Shown here piece by piece: positions 52,685 through 62,516 of a stretch of 64,000 bases of DNA. The position numbers were made by a program, and so were the translations under genes. Source of the DNA: an uncultured Coprococcus sp. Lineage in GTDB: Bacteria; Bacillota; Clostridia; Lachnospirales; Lachnospiraceae. Within the stretch, counting starts at the first letter, position 1, and every line of letters begins with the position of its first letter. Location: assembly GCA_947626675.1 (NCBI GenBank), contig CANQTC010000003.1, forward strand, positions 124,001 to 188,000, given 5' to 3'. The notes beneath the pieces are model-generated. The model saw nothing but the letters and a program-made list of their open reading frames with translations, made no database searches and was not told the origin of the DNA.

Positions 52685-53719
52685 ATGGATAGATATAAAA
52701 AAGTAAGAACGGCTGCCATAGCTGCGATTTCAGGAACGTTGGCACTGTCTTTGTGCGGATGTGGAAAAATCAGCGCAAAAGATACTGCGCCAAAGATAAA
52801 TTTGGAGACATACAGTAAAGTGGAGTATGATACAGTCGCTGTGCAGCAGGGAGATATTGCTTCGGTTTTGGAGATGACATTAAAGCCGGAGGATTATGAA
52901 AGTAAAAATTATTCTATTACACAGTCAGATTATAAAGTGGATAAAGTCAATGTAAAAGAAGGCGACCGGGTAAGCAAGGGCGATGTTATGATTGCATTTC
53001 AGGCAAAAGAAGTGCAGGATACAATAGACCAGTACATTGAGCAAAAAGCACAGGATGAGATGCTGATAGACCATTATACAAAGCTTATGGCGATAGACAG
53101 TGAAAATGATTATACAGATGATATCGCAGGACTTCGGGAGGATATAGAGTTATCCAATCTTTATATAGAAGAACAGAATGAGAGAATGAAGGATTATCAG
53201 GTGATTGCAGAGCGTGATGGAACTGTAACATATGTAGATGAGAATTTGCAGTATGAAGATACAACGGTGCTTGCAGGGGCAACGCTGATAACACTTGTTT
53301 CCGGCTCATCGGATTATACAGCGACAACCGACGATGCGTATGCGTTTCAGGTCGGTGAGATATATGATGCGGAATTTCAGATTGCAACATATGAAATGAA
53401 GCTTACAAAATGTGATAAGTATACAGACAGCGCGACAGATAAGGAAATGCAGAAACTTGTATTTGAACCGACAATGGATATGTCCGGTGTGAAAGAATCG
53501 GATGTGCTGAATATGACAATTAATAAACCTGTAATAAAAAATGTAATATATGTAGACAAGGATGCTGTCTTTGAAGGAAATGACGGAAATTATTATGCCT
53601 ATGTAGTGAATGAAGAAGGCTATCGAAATGCTGTTAAAGTAACGATAGGTGATACGGTAGATAACTATATTATTATAAAAGAAGGATTAAAAGCAGGAGA
53701 GCAGGTGACTTTAAATTGA
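52685..53719 (+). CDS. HlyD/MacA-type adaptor lipoprotein of the exporter
   Basis: 344 aa. A lipoprotein signal ends in LSLCGC. Next comes the biotinyl-lipoyl-like half (VDKVNVKEGDRVSKGDVMIAFQ), a helical hairpin (about residues 110-165), the second lipoyl half (VIAERDGTVTYVDENL), and a beta-barrel (VIYVDKDAVFE; VTIGDTVDNYIIIKEGLKAGEQVTL). Such adaptors join an ABC permease of the MacB type. The ATG at 52685 follows AAGGAGG; the frame is open to 52568 without a ribosome site. It overlaps the next gene by 4 bp. Confidence 0.88.
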   Translation: MDRYKKVRTAAIAAISGTLALSLCGCGKISAKDTAPKINLETYSKVEYDTVAVQQGDIASVLEMTLKPEDYESKNYSITQSDYKVDKVNVKEGDRVSKGDVMIAFQAKEVQDTIDQYIEQKAQDEMLIDHYTKLMAIDSENDYTDDIAGLREDIELSNLYIEEQNERMKDYQVIAERDGTVTYVDENLQYEDTTVLAGATLITLVSGSSDYTATTDDAYAFQVGEIYDAEFQIATYEMKLTKCDKYTDSATDKEMQKLVFEPTMDMSGVKESDVLNMTINKPVIKNVIYVDKDAVFEGNDGNYYAYVVNEEGYRNAVKVTIGDTVDNYIIIKEGLKAGEQVTLN

Positions 53720-56028
53720 GATTATTTGATTATATAACCGGAAAAAGAAAAGCAATATCAGTTGTTTCATCGTTTTTGGTGATGGCGATGTTATTTTCGG
53801 GATGCGGAAAGAAAATCGATGAAAATATCCCGGAACTTGTTGAACCGATAAGTACAAATTCGGCATACAGACCTGTTACTTATGGCGATATCGGAAAACT
53901 CGTTATAAAAACGGCTTCCGTTGTTCCGACTGAGCATTGTTATTTCTATGATACAAATGTAGATATCGCAAAGATTTATGTTAATGTAGGGGATTATGTT
54001 AAAGAGGGAGATGTTTTGGTAGAAGCAAACAGTGACAGTGCGGCTTCAGACGAGGATACTGAAAGCGAAAACATATCCCTGCAGAAAGCAATTCAGGAGA
54101 TTAACCAGAATATATATTATGAAAGTCAGGAGGAGCTTGACTGGAAAATAAAAGCATGTGAAGAAGCCGGCGACGAGGAAAGTGCACAGGCATACAGACT
54201 TGAGAAGGCTACTGCGGCAGAAAACAACAGATATGACAATATGTTATATGAATATAAGCTGAATAAATCACAGAAGAACCTCGATGAAAAAACAGAATTG
54301 AAAGAGAATGGAACGATTAAGGCGGACCATTCCGGTTATGTGACATATGTAAAAAATATCACTTCATCGAATAGTATATCGGGTGGGGAAAATGTGGTCG
54401 TTATTTCTGACACAGAAGAGCCGTATATTGAAATCCCCGGCGAGCAGGTGAAAAAGGGTGCATATGATGTGTTCAATAATATGTATACAATCATTGACGG
54501 TAAGCGGTATGAAATAGAGCCATATAATTACACAAATCAGGAGCTTGCCGTTGCACAGAGTATGTCAAGCGTTCCAAATGTACGATTTAAGCTGAAAGGC
54601 GGAGATAAGAAACCGCTTAAGACAGGAAATACGTTATCCCTTTATTTTTCAACTTCGGAAGTTACCAATGTTCTTATGGTAGCAAATGATTCTTTATATG
54701 AAGAAAGCGGACAGACATTTGTATATGTAAAAACGGAGAGCAACGATAAAGAAAGACGCGATATCAAAATAGGAAAAAGTGATGAAAACTATACAGAAGT
54801 TCTTGAAGGACTGAAAGAAGGTGAACTTGTTTATTATGCATCCGATTCAATCATGCCTTCTAACTATGTCGAGTATAAGGTTACACTTAGTAATTTTAAT
54901 AATATGAGCTCAAGTAAAAGCTATACAATGGATGATACCAATATGGTTACTTATTCAGCGCCATGTGAAGGTTATTTTAACACGATTAATGTCGTTGAAG
55001 GACAGGAAGTTAAGAAAGGCGATGTGTTATGTGTGATTGACAGCGGCGGCGGAAGCGCTGAGGTTAAGGCAATAGACAGGGAGATAGCCGAGAAAAACAT
55101 GGCATATCAGGATGCTGTGGCTGATTATGACAAACAGATAGGCGATTTGTCGCAGCAGATATCAGATTGGAATTCCGGAAAGCTTCCGGAGAAAAAAGCA
55201 TCGCCTGGTGAACCTGATGAAAACAATACGTTATATATGGCAGAGCAGCTTACCTGTCAAAGACAGATACTTTCATATAGAAAACAGATAGAAACGCTGA
55301 ACTACAATTCGGAGATTGCAGCACTTGCAAGCAAAAAAGAAAAGCTGAATGAGAATAATGACGGAAATGGAAATATCAGTGTTTATGCTGACCAGGATGG
55401 TTATGTAAAGAAGGTATATGCTGATGTAGATAAAAAGATTGAAGCGGGCGCTAACATATTAAGCGTGGGTTCTGAGGAAAATCTCATTATGGCGCTTTCT
55501 TTAAAGAGCGATGATGGAAATAACAGAAGAGGCGGCAGAGAAGATTCCGGAGATGACAGTGGAAATACTGCACCTGCTACGCTGAAATTAAATCAGAGTG
55601 TGACACTTGTAAATACAAGTGATGAAAGCATCAAATATCAGGGAAAATGTATCGGTGCTACAGCCGATTCATCCCGGGTATATATCACTACTGATAAAGA
55701 AGGAACCGTGCATGTAACAAAGAGTGCAGGGGATGAAGAAACAAAGTATTATATAGAGGTTTCAGATTCGAAATTCTATGATGAACCGAAGGGGTATTCT
55801 GTCAGATATGCAAAAACATATCTTGAAAATGTTATCATGATACCTACGAATATGATTTATCATGAGGTAGCAAAGACAAATGGTAAAGAATATGATTATG
55901 TATGGAAAATTATGGACGGTCAGCTTGTAAAGCAGTATATAACGAAAGGCGTGTCTGATAAGACGCAGACCTGTATACTTACAGGAATCAGTGAAGGCGA
56001 TGTTATAGCCAAAGAAACAACACAGTAG
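53716..56028 (+). CDS. Double-length HlyD-type adaptor lipoprotein
   Basis: 770 aa, about twice a usual adaptor. Lipobox LFSGC (Cys near residue 30). A first adaptor unit (IYVNVGDYVKEGDVLVEA, coiled coil 120-195, IKADHSGYVTYVKN) is followed near residue 400 by a second complete unit (FNTINVVEGQEVKKGDVLCVIDSGG, coiled coil 450-545, ISVYADQDGYVKKVYADV). The start is TTG at 53716, overlapping the previous stop (TTGA) and preceded by AGGTG. The two units may supply two subunits of an adaptor ring in one chain. Confidence 0.85.
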   Translation: MRLFDYITGKRKAISVVSSFLVMAMLFSGCGKKIDENIPELVEPISTNSAYRPVTYGDIGKLVIKTASVVPTEHCYFYDTNVDIAKIYVNVGDYVKEGDVLVEANSDSAASDEDTESENISLQKAIQEINQNIYYESQEELDWKIKACEEAGDEESAQAYRLEKATAAENNRYDNMLYEYKLNKSQKNLDEKTELKENGTIKADHSGYVTYVKNITSSNSISGGENVVVISDTEEPYIEIPGEQVKKGAYDVFNNMYTIIDGKRYEIEPYNYTNQELAVAQSMSSVPNVRFKLKGGDKKPLKTGNTLSLYFSTSEVTNVLMVANDSLYEESGQTFVYVKTESNDKERRDIKIGKSDENYTEVLEGLKEGELVYYASDSIMPSNYVEYKVTLSNFNNMSSSKSYTMDDTNMVTYSAPCEGYFNTINVVEGQEVKKGDVLCVIDSGGGSAEVKAIDREIAEKNMAYQDAVADYDKQIGDLSQQISDWNSGKLPEKKASPGEPDENNTLYMAEQLTCQRQILSYRKQIETLNYNSEIAALASKKEKLNENNDGNGNISVYADQDGYVKKVYADVDKKIEAGANILSVGSEENLIMALSLKSDDGNNRRGGREDSGDDSGNTAPATLKLNQSVTLVNTSDESIKYQGKCIGATADSSRVYITTDKEGTVHVTKSAGDEETKYYIEVSDSKFYDEPKGYSVRYAKTYLENVIMIPTNMIYHEVAKTNGKEYDYVWKIMDGQLVKQYITKGVSDKTQTCILTGISEGDVIAKETTQ

Positions 56029-56041
56029 AGAGGGGACAATC

Positions 56042-58861
56042 ATGTTTAAATTTTTAGGACACAAATTATTAAATAAAAAATGGCTGAATGCTTGTCTTCT
56101 TTTGGGTATTATCCTTCTCGTTGCAGTCGCTTCGTGTAATCCGATGTTTAAAAACGGAGCGCTTGACATGATGCTTTCATCCAAGTTTGATGCAGCTATA
56201 GAGAATAATAATCGATATTCCTGTATGATAGGAAGAACCGGTTCTGTTGCAACAGAAGATTTTGCGGACACAGATAGTTTAAAAGAAAAAATCGTTTCAT
56301 ATGAAAAGATGTGGAATGAATATCTGGATATTGACGCTATGGAAAATCAATTATATATGGCGATGGAGGGTACATTTGCAGTATCCAATCTTGGAAACAG
56401 GAAATATTTTGATATCGTCTATATGGAAGATATGGAAAAACATATGGATATTACATATGGCGAAGGCATGGATGCCTCCGTTTCAGATGGGACATATCCA
56501 TGTATTATATCGCAGAAATATCTGGATACTTATAACTTAGTTGTTGGAGAGGTGCTCACGTTTGATGATATAACAGACGCGTCTAAAAAGCCTCTTTCAT
56601 GTACAATTGTTGGTGTATTTCAGGAAAATGACAGCAGCGATATATATTGGTATGATACGATAAACGATTTGGAAAAGCGGATTTTCGTATCAAAAGACAA
56701 TTTTAATGAGATTTTAGAGAAGTATAATGCGCTTACAATTTATTATAATGATTATCAGATGCTTGATTATGCACAGATGACACATTCAAATGCAATGGAT
56801 ACGCTCTATTATCTGAATGAATTCCAGAATGCTGATGGACATTTTGTTCAGAACTTCTCTGATGTCATTATAGATTACATAGGGGATGCCAAGACGATAA
56901 AAATTATTATATGGGTTTTGGAGCTTCCTGTAATTGTCTTGTTGCTGGCATTTATATATATGGTTTCCAGCCAGATATTGGAGATGGAAGATGGAGAAAT
57001 CGCGATGCTGAAGAGTCGTGGTACAAGTACGAAACAAATACTTGGCATTTATCTTGGCGAGTCTGCGATATTATCAATAATCGCTATGGCAATAGGAATA
57101 CCGATAGGATACCTGTTATGTAAGCTTGCGGCGAGTTCAAAATCCTTTTTGCAGTTTGGGATAAGAGATACTCATTTTTATGGATTTGATATTGGGATGC
57201 TGGTTTATTCATTGGCAGCGGCAGTTGTCGCAATCCTGTTTATTACATTGCCTGTATTCAAATATGCAAAGAATTCAATCGTCGAGGTAAAGAGCAGGAA
57301 CGGAAAGGCAAATACAAAGCCATTCTGGGAGAAGTTCTTTATCGATATCATTCTTGTAGCGGTTTCAATCTATCTGCTTTATAACTATAATAAGCAGAAG
57401 CCGAGTATCGCTATGAGCATTTTATCAGGTTCAAGACCGGACCCGCTGATATTCCTGAACTCGTCATTGTTTATATTTGCAGTTGGTCTTCTGATACTGC
57501 GGCTGATTAAATATATGATTAAGTTTATATATTTTATAGGCAGAAAGAAATGGTCTCCAGCGGTGTATGCTTCATTCCTTCAGATTACAAGAACTGTTAA
57601 GAAACAGGGATTTATATCCGTATTCCTTGTTATGACGATTGCAATGGGAATGTTCAATTCCAATATGGCAAGAACGATTAATGAGAACAAGACGGAAAGA
57701 CTTGAATATGATATGGGTACGGACCTTATCGTTCAGGAACACTGGCCTATGGGTATCTATATGGATAAGGAAAAGAAAACCCACTGGTATTATACGGAAG
57801 AAGATTTTGAAAGATATTCAAAGCTTGTAGATGCGGGTTTGTGTAATAGTGTAGCGAGAGTTATTTATGATGACGAAGCAACGATTAAAATCGGTGGTAC
57901 AGAGCTTTCAGACTGTCTGATGCTTGGTATCAATACAAAAGATTTTGGTAATACAGCCGAGTTGAAAAGCGGTCTGAATGAGAAGCACTGGTTTCATTAT
58001 CTGAATGATATGGCAACTGTTTCAAATGGAGTTATTATATCATCAAATCTTGCTGAGAAATATAAATTAGCTGTAGGCGACAGTATTTCATATGCGCGTT
58101 ATAGTCCGATATCAGGGGAAACGCCTGAAGAGATTGCGTCACCTAGCGGAACAATTTGCGCGATTGTAGACGCATGGCCTGGATTTAACCAATTTACATA
58201 CAGTAAAAATTCAGATGGTAAGGTAGAAGAAAAAGAACGATATCTTGTCGTTGCAAACTATGCGTATGCAGTCGGCGCGTTTGGACAGACACCATATCAG
58301 GTATGGATGAATGTTGCAGATGGTGTAGATTATCAGGATATTATAAAAAATCTTGAAGACCAGGGGATTCGCCTGACGGCTAAGACCAGTCTTGTAAACA
58401 ACATTACAAAAATGCAGGAGTCACCACTTGTGCTGATTACAAATGGTTTATTCTCACTTACGTTTATCATTGCGGTTATATTATGTACGGTAGGTTTCCT
58501 GATTTATTGGATTACATCTATCAAACAAAGAGAGCTTTTGTTTGGTATATACAGGGCTATGGGTATGAGTATGAAAGAGATAAACAAGATGCTTATCAAT
58601 GAGCAGATGTTCAGCTCGGTGCTTGCAAGTATAGCAGGTTACGGTGTGGGAGCGGCGGCGACCATCCTGTTTGTAAAGCTTGTTGCGGTTGTATATCTGC
58701 CTGAGTCCCATAATATAGGGATATCCATAGTCGTAAATCCGCTTGATATTATAAAGCTGACAGTTGTTGTATTGTTAATGTTTATTGTATGCTTCATCGT
58801 GCTTAGAACCATTTTGAAGAAGATGAACATAACACAGGCATTGAAGCTTGGGGAGGACTAA
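56042..58861 (+). CDS. Large FtsX/MacB-type ABC permease
   Basis: 939 aa. A helix at residues 16-35, a long extracytoplasmic domain, three helices (about 280-400) forming a first FtsX domain, two further helices (about 430-500), a second extracytoplasmic domain, and a C-terminal FtsX domain with three helices (about 800-930) and the motif GIYRAMGMSMKEI. The cores are mechanotransmission-type permeases, moving substrates or signals across the envelope rather than through the membrane. GAGAGGGG precedes the ATG. The substrate is unknown. Confidence 0.88.
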   Translation: MFKFLGHKLLNKKWLNACLLLGIILLVAVASCNPMFKNGALDMMLSSKFDAAIENNNRYSCMIGRTGSVATEDFADTDSLKEKIVSYEKMWNEYLDIDAMENQLYMAMEGTFAVSNLGNRKYFDIVYMEDMEKHMDITYGEGMDASVSDGTYPCIISQKYLDTYNLVVGEVLTFDDITDASKKPLSCTIVGVFQENDSSDIYWYDTINDLEKRIFVSKDNFNEILEKYNALTIYYNDYQMLDYAQMTHSNAMDTLYYLNEFQNADGHFVQNFSDVIIDYIGDAKTIKIIIWVLELPVIVLLLAFIYMVSSQILEMEDGEIAMLKSRGTSTKQILGIYLGESAILSIIAMAIGIPIGYLLCKLAASSKSFLQFGIRDTHFYGFDIGMLVYSLAAAVVAILFITLPVFKYAKNSIVEVKSRNGKANTKPFWEKFFIDIILVAVSIYLLYNYNKQKPSIAMSILSGSRPDPLIFLNSSLFIFAVGLLILRLIKYMIKFIYFIGRKKWSPAVYASFLQITRTVKKQGFISVFLVMTIAMGMFNSNMARTINENKTERLEYDMGTDLIVQEHWPMGIYMDKEKKTHWYYTEEDFERYSKLVDAGLCNSVARVIYDDEATIKIGGTELSDCLMLGINTKDFGNTAELKSGLNEKHWFHYLNDMATVSNGVIISSNLAEKYKLAVGDSISYARYSPISGETPEEIASPSGTICAIVDAWPGFNQFTYSKNSDGKVEEKERYLVVANYAYAVGAFGQTPYQVWMNVADGVDYQDIIKNLEDQGIRLTAKTSLVNNITKMQESPLVLITNGLFSLTFIIAVILCTVGFLIYWITSIKQRELLFGIYRAMGMSMKEINKMLINEQMFSSVLASIAGYGVGAAATILFVKLVAVVYLPESHNIGISIVVNPLDIIKLTVVVLLMFIVCFIVLRTILKKMNITQALKLGED

Positions 58862-58864
58862 AGG

Positions 58865-59542
58865 ATGGATATGAATATGATACAGGCAAGGGATATCAAA
58901 AGATGCTTTATGCTGGGAAGCGGCGAACCGTTCTATGCACTTAAGGGAATCAATATTGATGTTCCGGCTTCAAAGCTGACGATACTCAAAGGACGTTCCG
59001 GTTCAGGAAAAACAACACTTCTTAATATTTTAAGCGCTTTGGACGAGCCTTCAGAGGGAGATATTATGATAGAGGACAGGGCATACAGCGCCATGTCCGA
59101 GTCCCAGAGGGAGGAGCTTAGACGATACGAGATTGGTTTTATATTTCAGTCTGTTGCACTGATTCCGATTATGAATGCATATGAAAATGTAGATTTTGGA
59201 CTAAGACTTGCAAAGTATGAGGGGAATCGTGACCAGCGGATAAAAGAGGTTCTGAGTATGGTAGGGCTTGCTGCAAGAATGTACCATATGCCGAACCAGA
59301 TGTCGGGTGGTGAGCAGCAAAGAGTTGCAATCGCAAGGGCTGTCGCTCATAAACCGAAGGTTATATTTGCAGATGAGCCTACGGGTGCGCTTGATACGGC
59401 ATCAGGATTGAACGTAATGAAATTGTTTAAGGATTTGGTAAATAAAGAGGGAATAACCATAGTTATGACGACGCACGACCCAAACCTTATGGAACTCGGC
59501 GATGTGGTATATGAGATAGAGGATGGTGAGATAATTGGCTGA
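58865..59542 (+). CDS. ABC transporter ATPase, LolD/MacB type
   Basis: 225 aa. Walker A GRSGSGKTT, signature MSGGEQQRVAIARAVA, Walker B VIFADEPTGALD, switch His in MTTHDPN. The length and the EPTGALD motif are typical of MacB/LolD-like systems. It starts 3 bp after the permease and overlaps the next gene by 8 bp. Confidence 0.93.
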   Translation: MDMNMIQARDIKRCFMLGSGEPFYALKGINIDVPASKLTILKGRSGSGKTTLLNILSALDEPSEGDIMIEDRAYSAMSESQREELRRYEIGFIFQSVALIPIMNAYENVDFGLRLAKYEGNRDQRIKEVLSMVGLAARMYHMPNQMSGGEQQRVAIARAVAHKPKVIFADEPTGALDTASGLNVMKLFKDLVNKEGITIVMTTHDPNLMELGDVVYEIEDGEIIG

Positions 59543-60683
59543 TATTAAGAATATACAGATAGATAATCTCCTGAAGGATATTCCCAATATGTCAAAATCC
59601 AGAGAAAATGAGGAGTTCGATGCTGTATTTACAGATGCGGAAACTACAGTTGGTGAAGATGCTTTGGAGAATGAAGGAACATCTGTTGACGAAGCGGCTT
59701 TGGAGAATGAAGGAACATCTGTTGACGAAGCGGCTTTGGAGAATGAAAGAACATCTGTTGACGAAGCTTCTTCGGAGACAGACGGTGCGGTCGAGAGCGA
59801 GAATATCATAGAATGTGACAGCCTTGTAAAAATCTATAAGACGGATGAAGTTGAGGTTATGGCATTGCAGGGGCTTGAACTTACAATTAAACGCGGTGAG
59901 CTTATGGCGGTTATTGGAAAGTCGGGTAGTGGTAAATCCACCCTGCTGAATATGATAGGCGGTCTTGAAAGACCTACAGCAGGAAAACTGTATGCTGACG
60001 GCAAGGATTTATTTGCCATGAGTGATAAAGAACTTGTTGAATACAGAAAACATACGGTTGGCTTTGTATGGCAGAAAAACTCAAGAAATCTTCTTCCCTA
60101 TATGACGGCGATTGAGAATGTCCAGGTGCCGATGTATTTTGATAAAAGTAATAAAGAGGATAAATATAAGAAGGCATATGATTTGCTCTGTAAGGTAGGT
60201 CTTGAGCATAAGATAAATTCTTATCCGGGACAGATGTCGGGTGGTGAGCAGCAGAGAGTTGCAATCGCAATTGCTCTTGCAAATAATCCGAAGATACTTC
60301 TTGCAGATGAGCCGACAGGTGCTGTTGATTCAAAAACCTCGAATATGATACAGGATTTGTTCCGGAAGCTGAATGAGGAACTGGGAATAACGGTTATTAT
60401 TGTTACACATGATATCAGCCTTGCCAATAAGGTTAATCGTGTTGTTATGATAGCCGATGGAAAGATAAGCACAGAGAAGATTATGAAGGAAGCATACAGA
60501 CAGAAGATGGGTGAGATATCGAGTGAAGGCTTCTCGGCAGATGATTCTCATGAAGAATATTCAGTCCTTGATAAAGCGCATCGTGTACAGATTAGTGAAG
60601 ATATGCTTGCAGCCGCCGGTATTGATACCAATAAGGTTAAGATACAGGTGGAGGGTGAGAAGGTCATCATAACGCGTGAATAA
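59535..60683 (+). CDS. Second ABC ATPase with repeat-bearing N-terminal extension
   Basis: 382 aa. Residues about 95-320 are a LolD/MacB-type ATPase (GKSGSGKST, MSGGEQQRVAIAIALA, ILLADEPTGAVD, VTHD). The first 95 residues are acidic and contain three 12-residue copies of ALENEGTSVDEA. A C-terminal extension of about 60 residues ends in a small beta element (KIQVEGEKVIITRE). The start is TTG at 59535 inside the previous gene. It may pair with the first ATPase as a heterodimer. Confidence 0.88.
   Translation: MADIKNIQIDNLLKDIPNMSKSRENEEFDAVFTDAETTVGEDALENEGTSVDEAALENEGTSVDEAALENERTSVDEASSETDGAVESENIIECDSLVKIYKTDEVEVMALQGLELTIKRGELMAVIGKSGSGKSTLLNMIGGLERPTAGKLYADGKDLFAMSDKELVEYRKHTVGFVWQKNSRNLLPYMTAIENVQVPMYFDKSNKEDKYKKAYDLLCKVGLEHKINSYPGQMSGGEQQRVAIAIALANNPKILLADEPTGAVDSKTSNMIQDLFRKLNEELGITVIIVTHDISLANKVNRVVMIADGKISTEKIMKEAYRQKMGEISSEGFSADDSHEEYSVLDKAHRVQISEDMLAAAGIDTNKVKIQVEGEKVIITRE
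59662..59769 (+). repeat. Three tandem 36-bp in-frame repeats
   Basis: Units 59662-59697, 59698-59733 and 59734-59769. Units 1 and 2 are identical; unit 3 differs at two bases (one Gly to Arg change and one silent). Each encodes 12 residues, so copy-number change would keep the frame. Confidence 0.93.
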
Positions 60684-60706
60684 AGTTTGAATATTATGTG
60701 ATAAGC

Positions 60707-60735
60707 TTGCTTGTTTTTTATTTTTATAATATAAT
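60707..60735 (+). promoter_or_regulatory. Promoter of the 515-aa lipoprotein gene
   Basis: TTGCTT (60707-60712), 17 bp, TATAAT (60730-60735), with a start near 60742. Confidence 0.75.
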
Positions 60736-60739
60736 GTAT

Positions 60740-60772
60740 AAGCCATATTCAATATTTTATTGGATATGGCTT
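60740..60772 (+). other. 5'-terminal stem-loop of the lipoprotein transcript
   Basis: An 11-bp stem (60740-60750 with 60762-60772, one G.U) and an 11-nt loop sit exactly at the predicted transcription start. No T-run follows. Such 5' hairpins usually stabilise mRNA. Confidence 0.6.
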
Positions 60773-60811
60773 AAAAAATATTTTTATAAAACAGGTAATG
60801 GAGGATATCAT

Positions 60812-62359
60812 ATGAAGAAACATAATGGAAAGAAAGTAACTGCAATGCTGCTTACATCAGCGCTCGTTGCTGCTACAGCACTTTCTGGATGTGGAAAAAA
60901 GACTGTTGATTATATGGATGATGGTGAAAATGGCGGTAAATCAGACGGTGGAGATATTGCAACAAGACTGGGTATTCCTAAATCATATGATGAAGAGATA
61001 TCAGTAGGTAAATCAGGTCTTACAAGTGTAAAGATATCCGATTCAGATATAGTTGTTCCGGATAAAGATAGCATGTCCGTAGTTTACTATGAGAAGAATG
61101 ATATGGACAATGAATATAAGAAGCAGGTGGCGGAAGCGTTATTTGATAAGAATGAAGGCATTTATCGTTTTGATTGGGATAAACCATATAAGGGCGATAT
61201 AGAGTTGATGATAAAGCAGTATCAGGACTTAATAGATGATGCGACAAAGAACGGTGATAATGAGTCTGTTGATTTTTATAAAGAAAGTATTGACAGCTTA
61301 AATGAACAGCTTTCTGTGGCATCGGATGAAAGAGAAGGCGCTGGAGATTACAGCGGAGATGAATTTATAGGGACTGTTGGAAAAAGTCAGTTTTTACTTT
61401 CGTTTATGAGTTCATCAGAGGACTTGGGAAGTTATTTCAGCTTTGATTTGTATCCGTCTGACTCGTATCTTCAATACAGACCATATGAAGGCGCTACTGC
61501 GGCATATTGTTATGACGGCGCTTATACAGATGAGGACATGGAGGATAAAACAAATAAATGCAGTATGACATCTGATGAAGCAGTCGAATTTGCAGGCAGT
61601 TTTCTTAGCAAGTGTGGGATAAACGACGTCATCAATACCAGTGTTTCTGACCTTACATGGGAATATGACAATAGTGCGTACGATATCATAGCAATGGAAA
61701 ATGATGGATATGTTGTCAATTTTGCACGTTCAGTTGATGGGGTTGCGCCATACACAGGTTACACATATATGCTGGAATATATGTGGGACAGCGACTTGTT
61801 CTATGATACATCTTACGAGACCTATACAATTAATGTAGATGATAATGGAATTGTTTCAGCATCATGTTATGACTTATTGAAGCCTACAGGGGATAAGGAT
61901 ACAAATGTAGAACTGATGTCATGGGAAAACATTTTGGAATCCTTAGAAAATGCTGTTTCAGAATTTTATTCAGAGAATAAAACAAGTTATGATAAGATTA
62001 CCTTTAATGATGTCAGGCTTTCATATTACAGAGTAGCAGATGGAGACAGATATAAATATATACCGGTCTGGATATTTGCACAATGTGAGCAGAATGAAGG
62101 AGAACTTGATACGGAGTATCCGATTCAACTAATCATGCTAGATGCGGTGACAGGAAAGCTTATTAATCTGAAGGATGTGCTTGCTTCTGCTACTTATGAA
62201 GATATAGGAGGCGCGGATAGCAGTTCTTACGATATCGATGAAGATGGCAATATTATAAGCGAAGATGTTGAAACAGCCTCAGAAGAAGATGAGATACCGG
62301 TTGATGATGAAATGCCGGTTGATGATGAGGATATGGACATCGATGATGATGCGTTATAA
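60812..62359 (+). CDS. Large lipoprotein of unknown function (possibly DUF6034)
   Basis: 515 aa. Signal peptide with lipobox ALSGC, a Gly/Asp-rich linker, a long alpha/beta domain with many Tyr and Asp, and a very acidic tail (about the last 40 residues, Asp/Glu repeats). I recall similar Lachnospiraceae lipoproteins under DUF6034 but am not sure. The ATG at 60812 follows GGAGG; the frame is open to 60698, upstream of the promoter. It lies behind the exporter operon but has its own promoter. Confidence 0.78.
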   Translation: MKKHNGKKVTAMLLTSALVAATALSGCGKKTVDYMDDGENGGKSDGGDIATRLGIPKSYDEEISVGKSGLTSVKISDSDIVVPDKDSMSVVYYEKNDMDNEYKKQVAEALFDKNEGIYRFDWDKPYKGDIELMIKQYQDLIDDATKNGDNESVDFYKESIDSLNEQLSVASDEREGAGDYSGDEFIGTVGKSQFLLSFMSSSEDLGSYFSFDLYPSDSYLQYRPYEGATAAYCYDGAYTDEDMEDKTNKCSMTSDEAVEFAGSFLSKCGINDVINTSVSDLTWEYDNSAYDIIAMENDGYVVNFARSVDGVAPYTGYTYMLEYMWDSDLFYDTSYETYTINVDDNGIVSASCYDLLKPTGDKDTNVELMSWENILESLENAVSEFYSENKTSYDKITFNDVRLSYYRVADGDRYKYIPVWIFAQCEQNEGELDTEYPIQLIMLDAVTGKLINLKDVLASATYEDIGGADSSSYDIDEDGNIISEDVETASEEDEIPVDDEMPVDDEDMDIDDDAL

Positions 62360-62384
62360 ATCAGCTATTGATAATGTATTTGAT

Positions 62385-62411
62385 AAAAAATGGGCATTAA
62401 GCCCATTTTTT
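62385..62411 (+). terminator. Terminator of the lipoprotein gene
   Basis: AAAAAATGGGC (62385-62395) pairs with GCCCATTTTTT (62401-62411) around a 5-nt loop. Confidence 0.9.
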
Positions 62412-62417
62412 ATTGAA

Positions 62418-62446
62418 TTGACATATACCCCTATGGGGTATACTAT
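62418..62446 (+). promoter_or_regulatory. csoR-copA promoter with CsoR-type operator in the spacer
   Basis: Perfect TTGACA (62418-62423), 17 bp, TACTAT (62441-62446). The spacer is filled by TATACCCCTATGGGGTATA (62424-62442), a pseudo-palindrome of the CsoR/RcnR operator type. CsoR without Cu(I) would sit across the spacer and block RNA polymerase; Cu(I) binding releases it. Confidence 0.85.
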
Positions 62447-62516
62447 AGTAAATATAGTAAGATATGGGAATTAATTAATGGTTTATTGTATTTCTTACGA
62501 AAAAGGAGGGCAAACT

